This document shows, one piece after another, positions 45,035-53,621 of a stretch of 64,000 bases of DNA. How positions within the stretch are numbered: position 1 is the first letter of the stretch; each line of letters begins with the position of its first letter. The translations under genes were made by a program, and so were the position numbers. Source of the DNA: Paenibacillus taichungensis (GTDB lineage Bacteria > Bacillota > Bacilli > Paenibacillales > Paenibacillaceae); NCBI RefSeq assembly GCF_003287275.1, contig NZ_QEVW01000018.1, positions 1-64,000 on the forward strand, written 5' to 3'. A model generated the notes under the pieces. That model saw only the letters and a list, made by a program, of their open reading frames with translations. It had not been told where the DNA came from and searched no databases.

Positions 45035-46648
45035 ATGGATACGTTCAAAAACATGATCACGAATCCCATTCTGCCCGGTTTTCATCCCGATCCTTCCTTT
45101 TGCCGGGCAGGGGAAGATTATTACATCGCTACGTCTACATTCGAATGGTTCCCGGGTGTACGCATTCACCACTCCAGGGATCTGGTTCATTGGCGTGCGA
45201 TGCCTTCGCCGCTGACTCGAATCGCTCAGTTAAACATGAAGGGAAACATTAATTCGGGAGGCGTATGGGCTCCGTGCCTTAGCTATGATAACGGTGTGTT
45301 TTATCTGATTTATACCGATGTGAAGAGCCGGGTAGGGGCTTTTAAAGATACTCATAATTACCTTGTGACAGCAACGGATGTCGAAGGTCCTTGGTCCGAT
45401 CCGGTCTATTTGAACAGCAGCGGCTTTGATCCTTCTTTGTTTCATGACGAAGATGGACGCAAGTGGCTGGTCAACATGATCTGGGATCATCGTAAAGGCA
45501 AAAACCGGTTTGCAGGCATCGTATTGCAGGAATATTCGGTAAAGGAACAAAAACTGGTCGGCCCCGCCGTTAACCTTTTTAAGGGAACAGACCTCGGACT
45601 GACCGAAGCGCCGCATCTATATAAACACAACGAATTCTACTATTTAATAACAGCTGAAGGTGGAACCGGATATGAACATGCCGTTACGGTTGCGCGCTCT
45701 CGTTCCATACATGGTCCCTATGAGGTTGATCCGACTAATCCAATTCTCACTTCACATGGCAGGGCGGATTTACCACTGCAAAAGGCCGGTCACGGCAGTC
45801 TTATCGAGACGCACTCGGGCGAATGGTATATGGCACATCTGGTGGGTCGACCTGTTCAGGAGAAACACTGCATCCTTGGACGTGAGACGGCTCTGCAGCG
45901 GTGTATCTGGAGCGAGGATGGATGGCTCAGGCTTGCAACTGGGAATCGGTACCCAGAGCTTTATGTGACAGCACCGAAGATTACGCTTCACCCGTTTGAA
46001 CCGACTTCTGAGATAGATCATTTTGATGTGACCGAGCTTCGGAACGATTGGAATACGCTTCGTATACCGCCGGACCCAACTTGGCTTACTCTGACGACAC
46101 GTCCCGGCTATTTACGCTTGCATGGGATGGAATCGATGAGTTCAACACACAGACAAAGCATGGTTGCCCGCAGACTTCAGGCTTTTGAGTGCGAAGCCGA
46201 AACGTGCCTGGAATTTGCGCCGGATCATCCACAGCAAATGGCAGGACTTATTCTGTATTACGATACTCAAGACTATCTCTACCTTCGAGTAACGCATCAT
46301 GAGGAAAAGGGTTTGTGTCTTGGCATCATTCAGTCCAAATACGGGGTGTATGATGAAGTTTTGGAGGAGGACATTCCACTGCAATCGGGACATCGAATTC
46401 GCTTGAAAACTGTGATTAATCATGATCGTGCCTGCTTTTACTATGCGTTAGACGATGATCCATCATGGGTTCCGGCAGGCGACTGGACGGATATTACACA
46501 TCTGTGTGATGAATCCCCGGAATACATCCGCTTCACGGGAACCTATATCGGTCTTTCCGTGCAGGATCTTGGCGGAACCCGAAAATACGCTGATTTTGAT
46601 TACTTTGAATACAAAGAAACGAACAAGCAAACGGTTGAGCTCGCTTAG
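45035..46648 (+). CDS. xynB: GH43_11 beta-xylosidase
   Basis: The 537-residue cytoplasmic enzyme matches the XynB/SXA group: NPILPGFHPDPSF with base D19, D132 in GFDPSLF and acid E191 in TEAPHLY, with the C-terminal beta-sandwich from about 325 ending in LGGTRKYADFDYFEY. It removes xylose from the non-reducing ends of xylo-oligosaccharides. ATG at 45035 follows CGGAGG, 73 bases after the dehydratase. Its position directly downstream links release of xylose to the pentonate pathway. A terminator follows. Confidence 0.93.
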   Translation: MDTFKNMITNPILPGFHPDPSFCRAGEDYYIATSTFEWFPGVRIHHSRDLVHWRAMPSPLTRIAQLNMKGNINSGGVWAPCLSYDNGVFYLIYTDVKSRVGAFKDTHNYLVTATDVEGPWSDPVYLNSSGFDPSLFHDEDGRKWLVNMIWDHRKGKNRFAGIVLQEYSVKEQKLVGPAVNLFKGTDLGLTEAPHLYKHNEFYYLITAEGGTGYEHAVTVARSRSIHGPYEVDPTNPILTSHGRADLPLQKAGHGSLIETHSGEWYMAHLVGRPVQEKHCILGRETALQRCIWSEDGWLRLATGNRYPELYVTAPKITLHPFEPTSEIDHFDVTELRNDWNTLRIPPDPTWLTLTTRPGYLRLHGMESMSSTHRQSMVARRLQAFECEAETCLEFAPDHPQQMAGLILYYDTQDYLYLRVTHHEEKGLCLGIIQSKYGVYDEVLEEDIPLQSGHRIRLKTVINHDRACFYYALDDDPSWVPAGDWTDITHLCDESPEYIRFTGTYIGLSVQDLGGTRKYADFDYFEYKETNKQTVELA

Positions 46649-46655
46649 TAATCCG

Positions 46656-46692
46656 AAGATGACTCCTAGGTTCATTAGGGGGCATCTTTTTT
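46656..46692 (+). terminator. Terminator after the beta-xylosidase gene
   Basis: AAGATG...CTCCTA pairs with TAGGGGG...CATCTT, followed by TTTTT. It closes the pentose operon. Confidence 0.75.
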
Positions 46693-46837
46693 TATTGAAA
46701 TTGACATCCTACATAGTTGCGATCAACAAATAACCTATATTTTGTCAGGTTTCAGCTCAAAGAATAATATAGTAACATTTACAAATATAAGTAAAATTAT
46801 TTTAAAATTCGAGAGGGAGTGGTAAGGGAAATTCTAT

Positions 46838-47079
46838 TGGCTACTGAACAAGTTGACTCTTTTGAATACGCTCCGAAAATTTCAGCTGCCGTCCTCCCGG
46901 ATGCTTAAAGGACAGGCAGCCCTTATCTTGTCTATCGCTACGGTACGGAAGCACAATTTGAATAGGCGAGGCAACGATACGTTGCCAATCTAAGGGAAGC
47001 GAAGAAAAAGCAATATGAGGATGCGGTCATCAAGTTACAAGCGGATGGAAGCAGTCCGATCAGGCTTGGAGAAGATTGA
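46838..47079 (+). pseudogene. Remnant of an unrecognised small gene
   Basis: Two frames share coding-like sequence. The frame ending at TGA 47,077-47,079 reads RYVANLREAKKKQYEDAV, then KLQADGSSPIRLGED, but holds in-frame stops upstream. The frame from TTG 46,838 reads MATEQVDSLNTLRKFQLPSS, then RMLKGQAALIL, and stops at about 46,993. A frameshift near 46,930 would join them. No family is recognised. The 238 bases after it, to 47,318, are AT-rich with one promoter. Confidence 0.4.
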
Positions 47080-47159
47080 GCATAATTGACGGGGTTAGTC
47101 GACAACTTTATTTTCTGCGCCTAATACTATATTTTATTTGAACACAAGGAAAAAATCCT

Positions 47160-47187
47160 TTTACAATCATTGTCAGTACGTTATAAT
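47160..47187 (+). promoter_or_regulatory. Sigma-A-like promoter of the small peptide gene
   Basis: TTTACA and TATAAT are separated by 16 bases, about 130 bases upstream of the peptide start at 47,319. Confidence 0.5.
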
Positions 47188-47318
47188 ACAATCACCAGGT
47201 GGATTACCTAAGAAAAAAAGTGAAATATTGTAATCATATTACCACAGTCATGTAGTTCACCCTGGGCTCGTAATAGTCTTGAGTTGTTTATTACATAATA
47301 CATATTGGAGGTTTGATT

Positions 47319-47465
47319 ATGGTCAAGAAGAAAATTTCCACAGCTCTCAGCGCAGCTTTAATCGTTTCCATGCTGGCTACTGGCGTGATAGTCGCTATCC
47401 AAGGTAAAACAACGTTAGAGGTAGCGAAGACAGCTGGGGATAAAAAGGTTGAAGTTATTAAATAA
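47319..47465 (+). CDS. 48-residue small secreted or membrane peptide
   Basis: ATG at 47319 follows TTGGAGG. The product begins MVKKKISTALSAALIVSML, a typical signal sequence, and continues to a short charged tail (TAGDKKVEVIK). It has its own promoter upstream and a terminator-bearing repeat directly after the stop, so it is likely a real monocistronic gene. It could be an exported signalling peptide or a small membrane protein; no family is recognised and no receptor gene is adjacent. A longer frame on the opposite strand is a shadow. Confidence 0.6.
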   Translation: MVKKKISTALSAALIVSMLATGVIVAIQGKTTLEVAKTAGDKKVEVIK

Positions 47466-47466
47466 A

Positions 47467-47528
47467 CGTCGAGGGACGAGAACATATTCCCATTAAAGTC
47501 GCTATTATAGCGGCTTTTTATTTTATCG
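47467..47528 (+). repeat. Dispersed terminator-bearing repeat, copy A
   Basis: A roughly 60-base unit that begins GTCGAGG, continues through AGAACATATTCCCATT and ends with the hairpin GTCGCTA-TTA-TAGCGGC plus T-run. Copies B (48,244) and C (52,632) share both the hairpin and the upstream half. This copy follows the small peptide gene. Confidence 0.8.
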
Positions 47529-47598
47529 GAAACAACCGGTATTGAATATCATCTAGAAGTAGAGCTCGGAACGCTACTTTTATCTGGAGGCGAATGAG

Positions 47599-48162
47599 AT
47601 GCAGGAATTAGAGTTTACTACTATAGAGGAGTGGGATGAAGCATTGTGGGCGCAGATGGAGCGGATCTATCATGAAGCTTTTCAAAGCGGCGCTAAGACA
47701 AAAGCGATTCTGCACAGTATGCTGGACCGGGGGATTGGTTATTTACACATGGGCGTGCATCATGGAGAAGTGGTTGCAATGGCTGTTACTGGACTGGAGG
47801 GGCAGGCTGGGGAGCGCATCCTGATCATCGATTACCTCGCGGTTGAACAGAAGCTGCGAGGGTTGGGCATAGGGACCTGGATGCTAGATCAGCTCAGAGA
47901 CTGGGCGTTAAAGGAACACGGGATCAAAGGTATGATTATCGAGGCGGAGTCCGGGACAACGGAGGCTCATCAGGAACGCATTCAGTTCTGGCAACGTAAC
48001 GGGTTCATCCTGACTTCCTATGTCCATCAATATAGAATGGTGCCAGAGCCGTATCAGGCAATGATGCTGCCACTGGATAAAAGCACGCATGTGCCTGATG
48101 ATGGTGAAGCACTGTTTCGTTATATTAATGCTTTTCACAAAGTTGCTTACCGGAAGAGTTAG
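47599..48162 (+). CDS. GNAT-family N-acetyltransferase
   Basis: The 187-residue cytoplasmic protein has a GNAT fold with IDYLAVEQKLRGLGIGTWML, whose RGLGIG loop binds acetyl-CoA, and an RIQFWQRNGF helix. ATG at 47599 follows TGGAGG. The acceptor is unknown. The gene is flanked by direct repeats A and B, which would also provide its terminator. Confidence 0.85.
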   Translation: MQELEFTTIEEWDEALWAQMERIYHEAFQSGAKTKAILHSMLDRGIGYLHMGVHHGEVVAMAVTGLEGQAGERILIIDYLAVEQKLRGLGIGTWMLDQLRDWALKEHGIKGMIIEAESGTTEAHQERIQFWQRNGFILTSYVHQYRMVPEPYQAMMLPLDKSTHVPDDGEALFRYINAFHKVAYRKS

Positions 48163-48727
48163 ACCGTATTCAAGGGACCAGCAAGGAAATTTGAGTAGAG
48201 ATTGGCTGACTGATTTTCCGACTTAATGAAAGAACTTCAATAATTGTCGAAGGACAAGAACATATTCCCATGGAAGTCGCTATTTTGGCGGCTTTTTTAT
48301 TTTATCGGTATATATCGGAGCTGGGATTTAAGCAAACCAGATGTGATCAGTGTGAAACACTTATAGGTCTATCTAAATTTTTTATCACAAATCCATTTAA
48401 TGTAATATTAATTATTATAAGTTTTACCGTTTTTCAAAATAACTGAAGAGCAGTTGTATCATTAAAATTCACTTTGGGCTTAATTAATGAAATTTGTTCA
48501 TATATGCGAAACTGGAGTATGATGGGGAAGGCAATGCTGATAATCTCTATATAAATAATTTTATTTTTATTGTGAACCATACAGTAAGAGATACCAAAAA
48601 CCTAATGTTTTTCTTTTTAACTATTGTTCTTGAAAATTTCCTATAAATTAATGCCACATATGGAGCGATATCTTCGAACATTATTGATCTGTGCATCACC
48701 ATACTTCCTTGAAGGGGGACATCTGTT
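48163..48727. other. Long AT-rich intergenic region
   Basis: Repeat copy B lies at 48,244-48,308. The rest, to the fructose-bisphosphatase start, is AT-rich with only shadow ORFs. It presumably contains the promoter of the bisphosphatase gene, but no clear -35/-10 pair stands out. Confidence 0.5.
48244..48308 (+). repeat. Dispersed terminator-bearing repeat, copy B
   Basis: Same unit as copy A: GTCGAAGGACAAGAACATAT followed by AAGTCGCTATTTTGGCGGCT and a T-run. It lies 81 bases after the GNAT stop and shares even the TTTTATCGG end with copy A. Confidence 0.8.
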
Positions 48728-50659
48728 TTGGATGAGCAGTTTCTAGATTTATTAGCCGAGAAATATGATACGGAAGAAAAAATCATTACAGAGATTATCA
48801 ACCTTGAAGCGATCTCCAATCTCCCGAAGGGAACCGAGCATTTTGTCAGTGATTTGCATGGGGAGTTCCATGCTTTTCAACATGTTCTACGAAACGGTTC
48901 AGGTACCGTCAAAGAGAAAATCAAGGAATTATTCCGGGAGGTATGGACGGATCAAGAAATCAATGATTTTGCAGCGTTGGTTTATTATCCGGAAGATAAA
49001 ATACAGCTGGTTATAGGCGAACTGAGCAATAAACAGGCTTTGAACCAGTGGTATAGACAAACGATTGAACACATGCTTAAGCTTATTGCTTACGCTTCTT
49101 CCAAGTATACACGCTCAAAATTGCGTAAAGCTCTGCCGGAGCAGTATGTATATATTGTAGAGGAGCTTCTATACAAGACGGATTCGACCAACAATAAGGA
49201 TCCTTATTATGAGGAAATATATCGGCAAATTATCTCCTTGGGCCAAGCAGACAAGCTCATTATTGGCCTTGCTTATACGACCCAGCACCTGGTGGTTGAC
49301 CATCTTCATGTGGTTGGAGATATCTATGACAGGGGGCCGGACCCCGATAAAATCATGGATACACTAATCAACTACCATTCTGTAGACATTCAGTGGGGGA
49401 ACCATGATGTCCTCTGGATCGGTGCCTATGCGGGTTCTCTGGTTTGCCTTGCGAACATTATCCGGATCTGTGCCAGATACGACAACCTGGACATCATTGA
49501 AGATGTATACGGAATTAATCTACGTCCACTGCTAAACTTGGCGGAAAAATACTATGAAGACAATCCGCCCTTTAGACCTAAGCTACAGGCTGGCCATAAC
49601 GTATCTGAGCAGGAAATTCTTCAGATCACCAAAATTCACCAAGCCATTGCTATGATCCAGTTTAAACTTGAAATCCCGATTATCAAGAGACGCCCAAACT
49701 TTAATATGTCTGAAAGACTGTTGCTGGAACAGATTGATTACGACAAAAATGAAATTAAAATCTGCGAAAAAACGTACCTGCTGGAAAACACTTGTTTCTC
49801 AACCGTAAATCCAGAGAAGCCTGAACAATTGCTGGAGGAAGAACGTCAGGTGATGGAAAAGCTGCTGTTCTCCGTTCAGCATTCCGAAAAGCTGGCCAGA
49901 CATATGAATTTTCTCATGAAAAAGGGTAGCCTTTATTTAAAATACAACGGGAATTTGTTAATCCACGGCTGTATTCCTTTGGATGAAGAAGGAAATATGG
50001 AAGAAATGCAGATTGAAGACAAGACATATGCGGGCCGTCAATTGCTAGATGTTTTTGAAGACTATTTACGTTATGCCTTTGCGCATCCGGAAGAGACAGA
50101 AGATCTAGCGACAGATATGGTATGGTACATCTGGACAGGGGAATGTTCCTCGCTCTTTGGAAAGAGAGAAATGACCACTTTTGAACGGTATTTTATCCAA
50201 GATAAAGAAGCACATAAAGAGAAAAAGAATCCTTACTACCATTTACGTGAAAATGAAGAGATCTGTCGAAAAATCTTGCTGGAGTTTGAATTGAATCCGG
50301 ATCATGGACATGTCATTAACGGCCACACGCCAGTCAAAGAAAGTCGTGGAGAGAACCCTGTTAAAGCAAACGGAAAAATGATTGTGATTGACGGTGGTTT
50401 TTCCAAAGCCTATCAATCCACAACGGGTATTGCCGGATATACCTTGTTGTACAATTCCTTTGGCATGCAGCTCGTCGCCCATAAGAAATTTAATTCAAAA
50501 GAAGATGTGCTATGTAACGGAACGGACGTGTTATCTGTAAAAAGATTGGTGGACAAAGAACTGGAGCGGAAGCTGGTGAGGGAAACCAATGTCGGGGAGA
50601 AGCTGCTGCAGAAAATCTCAAAATTGAAGGATCTACTAGAATATCGCTACATGAAATGA
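48728..50659 (+). CDS. fbp: Class III fructose-1,6-bisphosphatase
   Basis: The 643-residue cytoplasmic enzyme of gluconeogenesis hydrolyses fructose-1,6-bisphosphate. It has the metallophosphatase motifs SDLHGEF, GDIYDRGPDPD and WGNHDVLW, and NGHTPVKESRGENP near the C-terminus, characteristic of the Bacillota class III enzyme. Length is as expected. The start is TTG 48728 after AAGGGGG. A nearby ATG at 48732 is out of frame. A terminator follows at 50,726. Its need fits growth on pentoses feeding 2-oxoglutarate. Confidence 0.96.
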   Translation: MDEQFLDLLAEKYDTEEKIITEIINLEAISNLPKGTEHFVSDLHGEFHAFQHVLRNGSGTVKEKIKELFREVWTDQEINDFAALVYYPEDKIQLVIGELSNKQALNQWYRQTIEHMLKLIAYASSKYTRSKLRKALPEQYVYIVEELLYKTDSTNNKDPYYEEIYRQIISLGQADKLIIGLAYTTQHLVVDHLHVVGDIYDRGPDPDKIMDTLINYHSVDIQWGNHDVLWIGAYAGSLVCLANIIRICARYDNLDIIEDVYGINLRPLLNLAEKYYEDNPPFRPKLQAGHNVSEQEILQITKIHQAIAMIQFKLEIPIIKRRPNFNMSERLLLEQIDYDKNEIKICEKTYLLENTCFSTVNPEKPEQLLEEERQVMEKLLFSVQHSEKLARHMNFLMKKGSLYLKYNGNLLIHGCIPLDEEGNMEEMQIEDKTYAGRQLLDVFEDYLRYAFAHPEETEDLATDMVWYIWTGECSSLFGKREMTTFERYFIQDKEAHKEKKNPYYHLRENEEICRKILLEFELNPDHGHVINGHTPVKESRGENPVKANGKMIVIDGGFSKAYQSTTGIAGYTLLYNSFGMQLVAHKKFNSKEDVLCNGTDVLSVKRLVDKELERKLVRETNVGEKLLQKISKLKDLLEYRYMK

Positions 50660-50725
50660 AACGATTGCTAAAATAGACACCTGAATCAACCTTTTCAGTG
50701 CAATTTGATGTAGACGCTCGTATTG

Positions 50726-50769
50726 GGCAGGGAAGTAATAATCCCCTGCCTGTGCGATCCTTTTTTTTA
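50726..50769 (+). terminator. Terminator after fructose-bisphosphatase
   Basis: GGCAGGG (50,726) pairs with CCCTGCC (50,744) and an eight-T run follows after about ten bases. Confidence 0.7.
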
Positions 50770-50845
50770 CAGAGCTATTTAACACGAGGCAGGAGACATT
50801 GAAGAGTGTAATAAAGGTGCCGATGGAATAAATCGATGCGTTTTT

Positions 50846-51769
50846 TTAATTGGAATAGACTTTGTAAATACCCTCAATTCGTTTGGTCAACTCGCTTCTT
50901 ACATGTTCAGGCTCGATACACTCGCATTTGTCCCCAAAGCTAAGTAAATGAGTATATCCATGATCATTTGCAATGAAGGGGAACTTGGCTATCCACTTAG
51001 CTCCTTCATAGAGTCGAATGTTCTTCTCTCCACAGTACTCCCTCATATAAGGAATAAGTGATTGGTCAAAAAGCAGAGTTAAGTGTATGAGTTCTTTCTC
51101 CGTTATATCTAAAACCTCGTCTTCGATTTCTCTTTTCTTAAATGTATCATGGTGAGTAACAAGAGAAGAAATACGGGAAACCTTAAACATTCGGAACCCC
51201 CCTTTCTCTGTACAAAATCCTTGCATATACCACACAGAATTCTTCAATACTAGTCGGCAAGGCTCAATGGTGAGTTCCAACGGAGTCATACCTTCAAAAG
51301 GATCTAGATATTCAAATGTAATTAAGCGGTCTTCTTCAATTGCGGTTCTAATTTGCCCCAATCCAGGTGGTTTGACAAGAGTACTTCCGAACCAAGGTGA
51401 AGGATCAATTGCTATTAGTTTATCTACCAGTCGATTTTCGTTTTCCGAGATCAAAGATTTCACTTTAGCAATGGCATTCAAGACTTCATCGCTAGAAACA
51501 GTTGAATGGATACTGTTCAATCCAAGTATTAAAACTAATATCTCCGCTTGCGTAAAGATCTTCTTCTCAAATTTGTACCGTTCCATAATACTGAAGCCCC
51601 CATTCACACCAGGGGAAGAGGTGATTGGAATTCCAGCTTTAGTAATAGTTTCGATATCTCGAAAGATAGTACGAGGAGTGACCTCAAACATTTTCGCTAA
51701 TTCAGAGGAACTCACTTTTTTACGTTCTAACAAAAGTAACACTATCGATAAAATTCTTTCAATTTTCAC
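50846..51769 (-). CDS. WYL-domain transcriptional regulator (YafY/YobV type)
   Basis: The 307-residue protein starts with a DeoR-like winged helix (VSSSELAKMFEVTPRTIFRD) and carries a WYL domain over about 140-220 (ITFEYLDPFEG; SVWYMQGFC) and a WCX C-terminal extension. GTG at 51769 follows GGGGG. It is divergent from the LOG-family gene, with a perfect palindrome in between that is its likely binding site. WYL domains sense nucleic acid or nucleotide ligands. Confidence 0.9.
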   Translation of the reverse strand: MKIERILSIVLLLLERKKVSSSELAKMFEVTPRTIFRDIETITKAGIPITSSPGVNGGFSIMERYKFEKKIFTQAEILVLILGLNSIHSTVSSDEVLNAIAKVKSLISENENRLVDKLIAIDPSPWFGSTLVKPPGLGQIRTAIEEDRLITFEYLDPFEGMTPLELTIEPCRLVLKNSVWYMQGFCTEKGGFRMFKVSRISSLVTHHDTFKKREIEDEVLDITEKELIHLTLLFDQSLIPYMREYCGEKNIRLYEGAKWIAKFPFIANDHGYTHLLSFGDKCECIEPEHVRSELTKRIEGIYKVYSN

Positions 51770-51797
51770 GGAGATCCCCCAAAATTTTTAATCTAAT

Positions 51798-51817
51798 TAT
51801 GACATAATGATGTCATA
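51798..51817. promoter_or_regulatory. Palindromic operator between WYL regulator and LOG gene
   Basis: TATGACAT and ATGTCATA are perfect inverted arms around AATG. The site is 29 bases upstream of the regulator start and 64 upstream of the LOG start. Confidence 0.65.
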
Positions 51818-51880
51818 GTTTCACCTGTAATATATAGAAAGTATGAAGCATTTAACAAAAGAAATGGAGAAAATGTAACT

Positions 51881-52462
51881 ATGAAATCAATCGCTGTATT
51901 CTGTGGTTCCAAAGAAGGAAAATCTGCAATTTACAAAGAAGCTGCAATAGAACTGGGTCATGAACTAGCCAGACGCGAAATCACCCTGATTTACGGAGGC
52001 GCTATTACTGGACTCATGGGAGAAGTTGCTAATGCGGTGTTGGAAAAAAGGGGCCGTGTAATTGGAGTGCTTCCTCATTTTTTACAGACTCGTGAGATTG
52101 CGCATAAAGGTTTGACTGAACTTATTATGGTCGATTCTATGCATGAACGTAAAGCCAAAATGGCTGAATTAGCAGATGGATTTATTTCACTCCCAGGTGG
52201 GCCAGGGACATTGGAAGAATATTTTGAGATATTTACTTGGGGCCAGCTTGGCCTGCATCAAAAGCCTTGTGGTTTATTGAACGTTAATCAATACTTCGAT
52301 CCCATTGTATCCATGTTTAATGTTATGGACCGGGAACGTTTCATGCAACCGAACGTTCGTGATATGGTCTTAATAGATCAAACTCCGGAAGGGATACTTA
52401 ATCAATTTTCAATGTATACTGCTCCTCCTGTCAGAACGTATCTCACGGAAAAATGTACTTGA
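51881..52462 (+). CDS. LOG-family (TIGR00730) Rossmann-fold phosphoribohydrolase
   Basis: The 193-residue cytoplasmic protein has IAVFCGSKEGK, LIYGGAITGLMG and the signature PGGPGTLEEYFE, with MHERKAKM upstream of it. LOG enzymes release free base from nucleoside 5'-monophosphates such as cytokinin ribotides; in bacteria the substrate is often unknown. A WYL regulator is coded divergently. Repeat copy C follows and probably ends its transcript. Confidence 0.9.
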   Translation: MKSIAVFCGSKEGKSAIYKEAAIELGHELARREITLIYGGAITGLMGEVANAVLEKRGRVIGVLPHFLQTREIAHKGLTELIMVDSMHERKAKMAELADGFISLPGGPGTLEEYFEIFTWGQLGLHQKPCGLLNVNQYFDPIVSMFNVMDRERFMQPNVRDMVLIDQTPEGILNQFSMYTAPPVRTYLTEKCT

Positions 52463-52631
52463 TTAAAGCATTGACTAAAGAAAAGACAGCAGTGTCCCGA
52501 TGACGTGAGACTGATTTAAACAGTTTCAAAATAATTTACCTTAGTTAAGTCAAGGAAAGACCATCTTAACTTTGTACGAACAACTCTCTATTACGCTAAA
52601 GAAAAACGTTAGCTCGATAAACAAATTATAA

Positions 52632-52690
52632 CTGTCGAGGATCAGAACATATTACCATTGAAGTCGCTATTTTAGCGGCTTTTCGTATAT
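52632..52690 (+). repeat. Dispersed terminator-bearing repeat, copy C
   Basis: The unit reads TGTCGAGGATCAGAACATAT, then AAGTCGCTATTTTAGCGGCT with TTTT. It is the most diverged copy and lies 170 bases after the LOG gene. Confidence 0.75.
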
Positions 52691-52749
52691 ACAGCGGACA
52701 TCAAGTCTTTTGCTGATTCAGTATCCATGTTTATAAAAAAATGATTCCT

Positions 52750-52777
52750 AAAAAACAGCCCCCAGCGGCTGTTTTTT
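52750..52777. terminator. Strong bidirectional-looking terminator
   Basis: AAAAAACAGCC pairs with GGCTGTTTTTT across a six-base loop. The A- and T-runs are part of the stem. It insulates the next promoter. Confidence 0.8.
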
Positions 52778-52883
52778 GTTATGACCTGGGCGAGTACGTA
52801 CGTCAATGCGAATATCGAGGATTTTACAACAAAGACTATTCAAATCAAAATCTGATGTTGATATCTGGATGTGAAATAAATTA

Positions 52884-52925
52884 TACCCGGGTAATATTGA
52901 TTTTGTTATTTTACCCGGGTATAAT
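52884..52925 (+). promoter_or_regulatory. Promoter bracketed by twin TACCCGGGTA palindromes
   Basis: TTGATT (52,897) and TATAAT (52,920) are 17 bases apart, a near-ideal sigma-A promoter. One copy of the perfect palindrome TACCCGGGTA lies at 52,884 just upstream of the -35, the other at 52,912 overlapping the -10; centres are 28 bases apart. Tight repression of the gene at 52,958 is expected. Confidence 0.75.
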
Positions 52926-52957
52926 GATTGGGGAAGAAAGAAAAAGGAGGGATAACA

Positions 52958-53557
52958 ATGCAGGCTTCACCTGCTCAAATAAGCTGTACTGCTTTTTTAG
53001 AGAAAGATTGTTTTGCCAAAGGCACATTACATTACGTTGTCGGAATTGTAAAAGATACCTTGGAGGACAGTAAGTTCGTACAATTGCTTATTTTTGACGA
53101 TTTGACGGGTAAACCACTAGATATTGATTTTCGTGGAAACACAGCTGAGGTGCTTGAGCGATTAAACAGCCAGGCTGGACATATATCGGATACGAAAGAA
53201 AATGAACAACCCTCTCGCAGGGTTGGCCGTCCCAAGTTGGGCGTGGTGTCTGGTGAAGTTACTTTGCTTCCCAGGCATTGGGACTGGCTTAAAGCTCAAC
53301 CCGGAGGGGCCTCTGTAACGCTGCGAAAACTGATTGATGAAGCTCGCCGTATGGGAGAGAACGAAAGTAAAGTTCGCGTCGCACAAGAAGCAAGTTATCA
53401 TTTTATGACGGCAATGGCTGGCGATTTCCCTCAGTATGAGGAGGCTTTGAGAGCATTGTATGCCGGGAACGAGGATCTCTTTTATGGATTAATTGATGAT
53501 TGGACACCTGATATCAGAGACTATATTAAAACTTTAGCCAAGGGTGCATTCATATAG
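52958..53557 (+). CDS. DUF2239-family protein
   Basis: The 199-residue protein has a small beta-domain, a basic linker PSRRVGRPKLGVV, then a helical part with LLPRHWDWLKAQPGGASVTL and RKLIDEARR, matching DUF2239 proteins. No function is known; the last half resembles a DNA-binding or toxin-antitoxin-like helical module but that is only an impression. ATG at 52958 follows AAAGGAGGG. The promoter is bracketed by two palindromes. An alpha/beta hydrolase follows 64 bases downstream. Confidence 0.75.
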   Translation: MQASPAQISCTAFLEKDCFAKGTLHYVVGIVKDTLEDSKFVQLLIFDDLTGKPLDIDFRGNTAEVLERLNSQAGHISDTKENEQPSRRVGRPKLGVVSGEVTLLPRHWDWLKAQPGGASVTLRKLIDEARRMGENESKVRVAQEASYHFMTAMAGDFPQYEEALRALYAGNEDLFYGLIDDWTPDIRDYIKTLAKGAFI

Positions 53558-53621
53558 GAATAGAGTTAGGAGCATTTTGGTGAAACCGCAGACTATACAT
53601 CAATTTAAGGAGAATAGCACA

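Noticed and set aside
47291..47485. 64-codon minus-strand frame
   Set aside because: Antisense to the small peptide gene, which has promoter, ribosome binding site and terminator.
52741..53073. 110-codon plus-strand frame
   Set aside because: It runs through a terminator and a promoter and out of frame into the DUF2239 gene.
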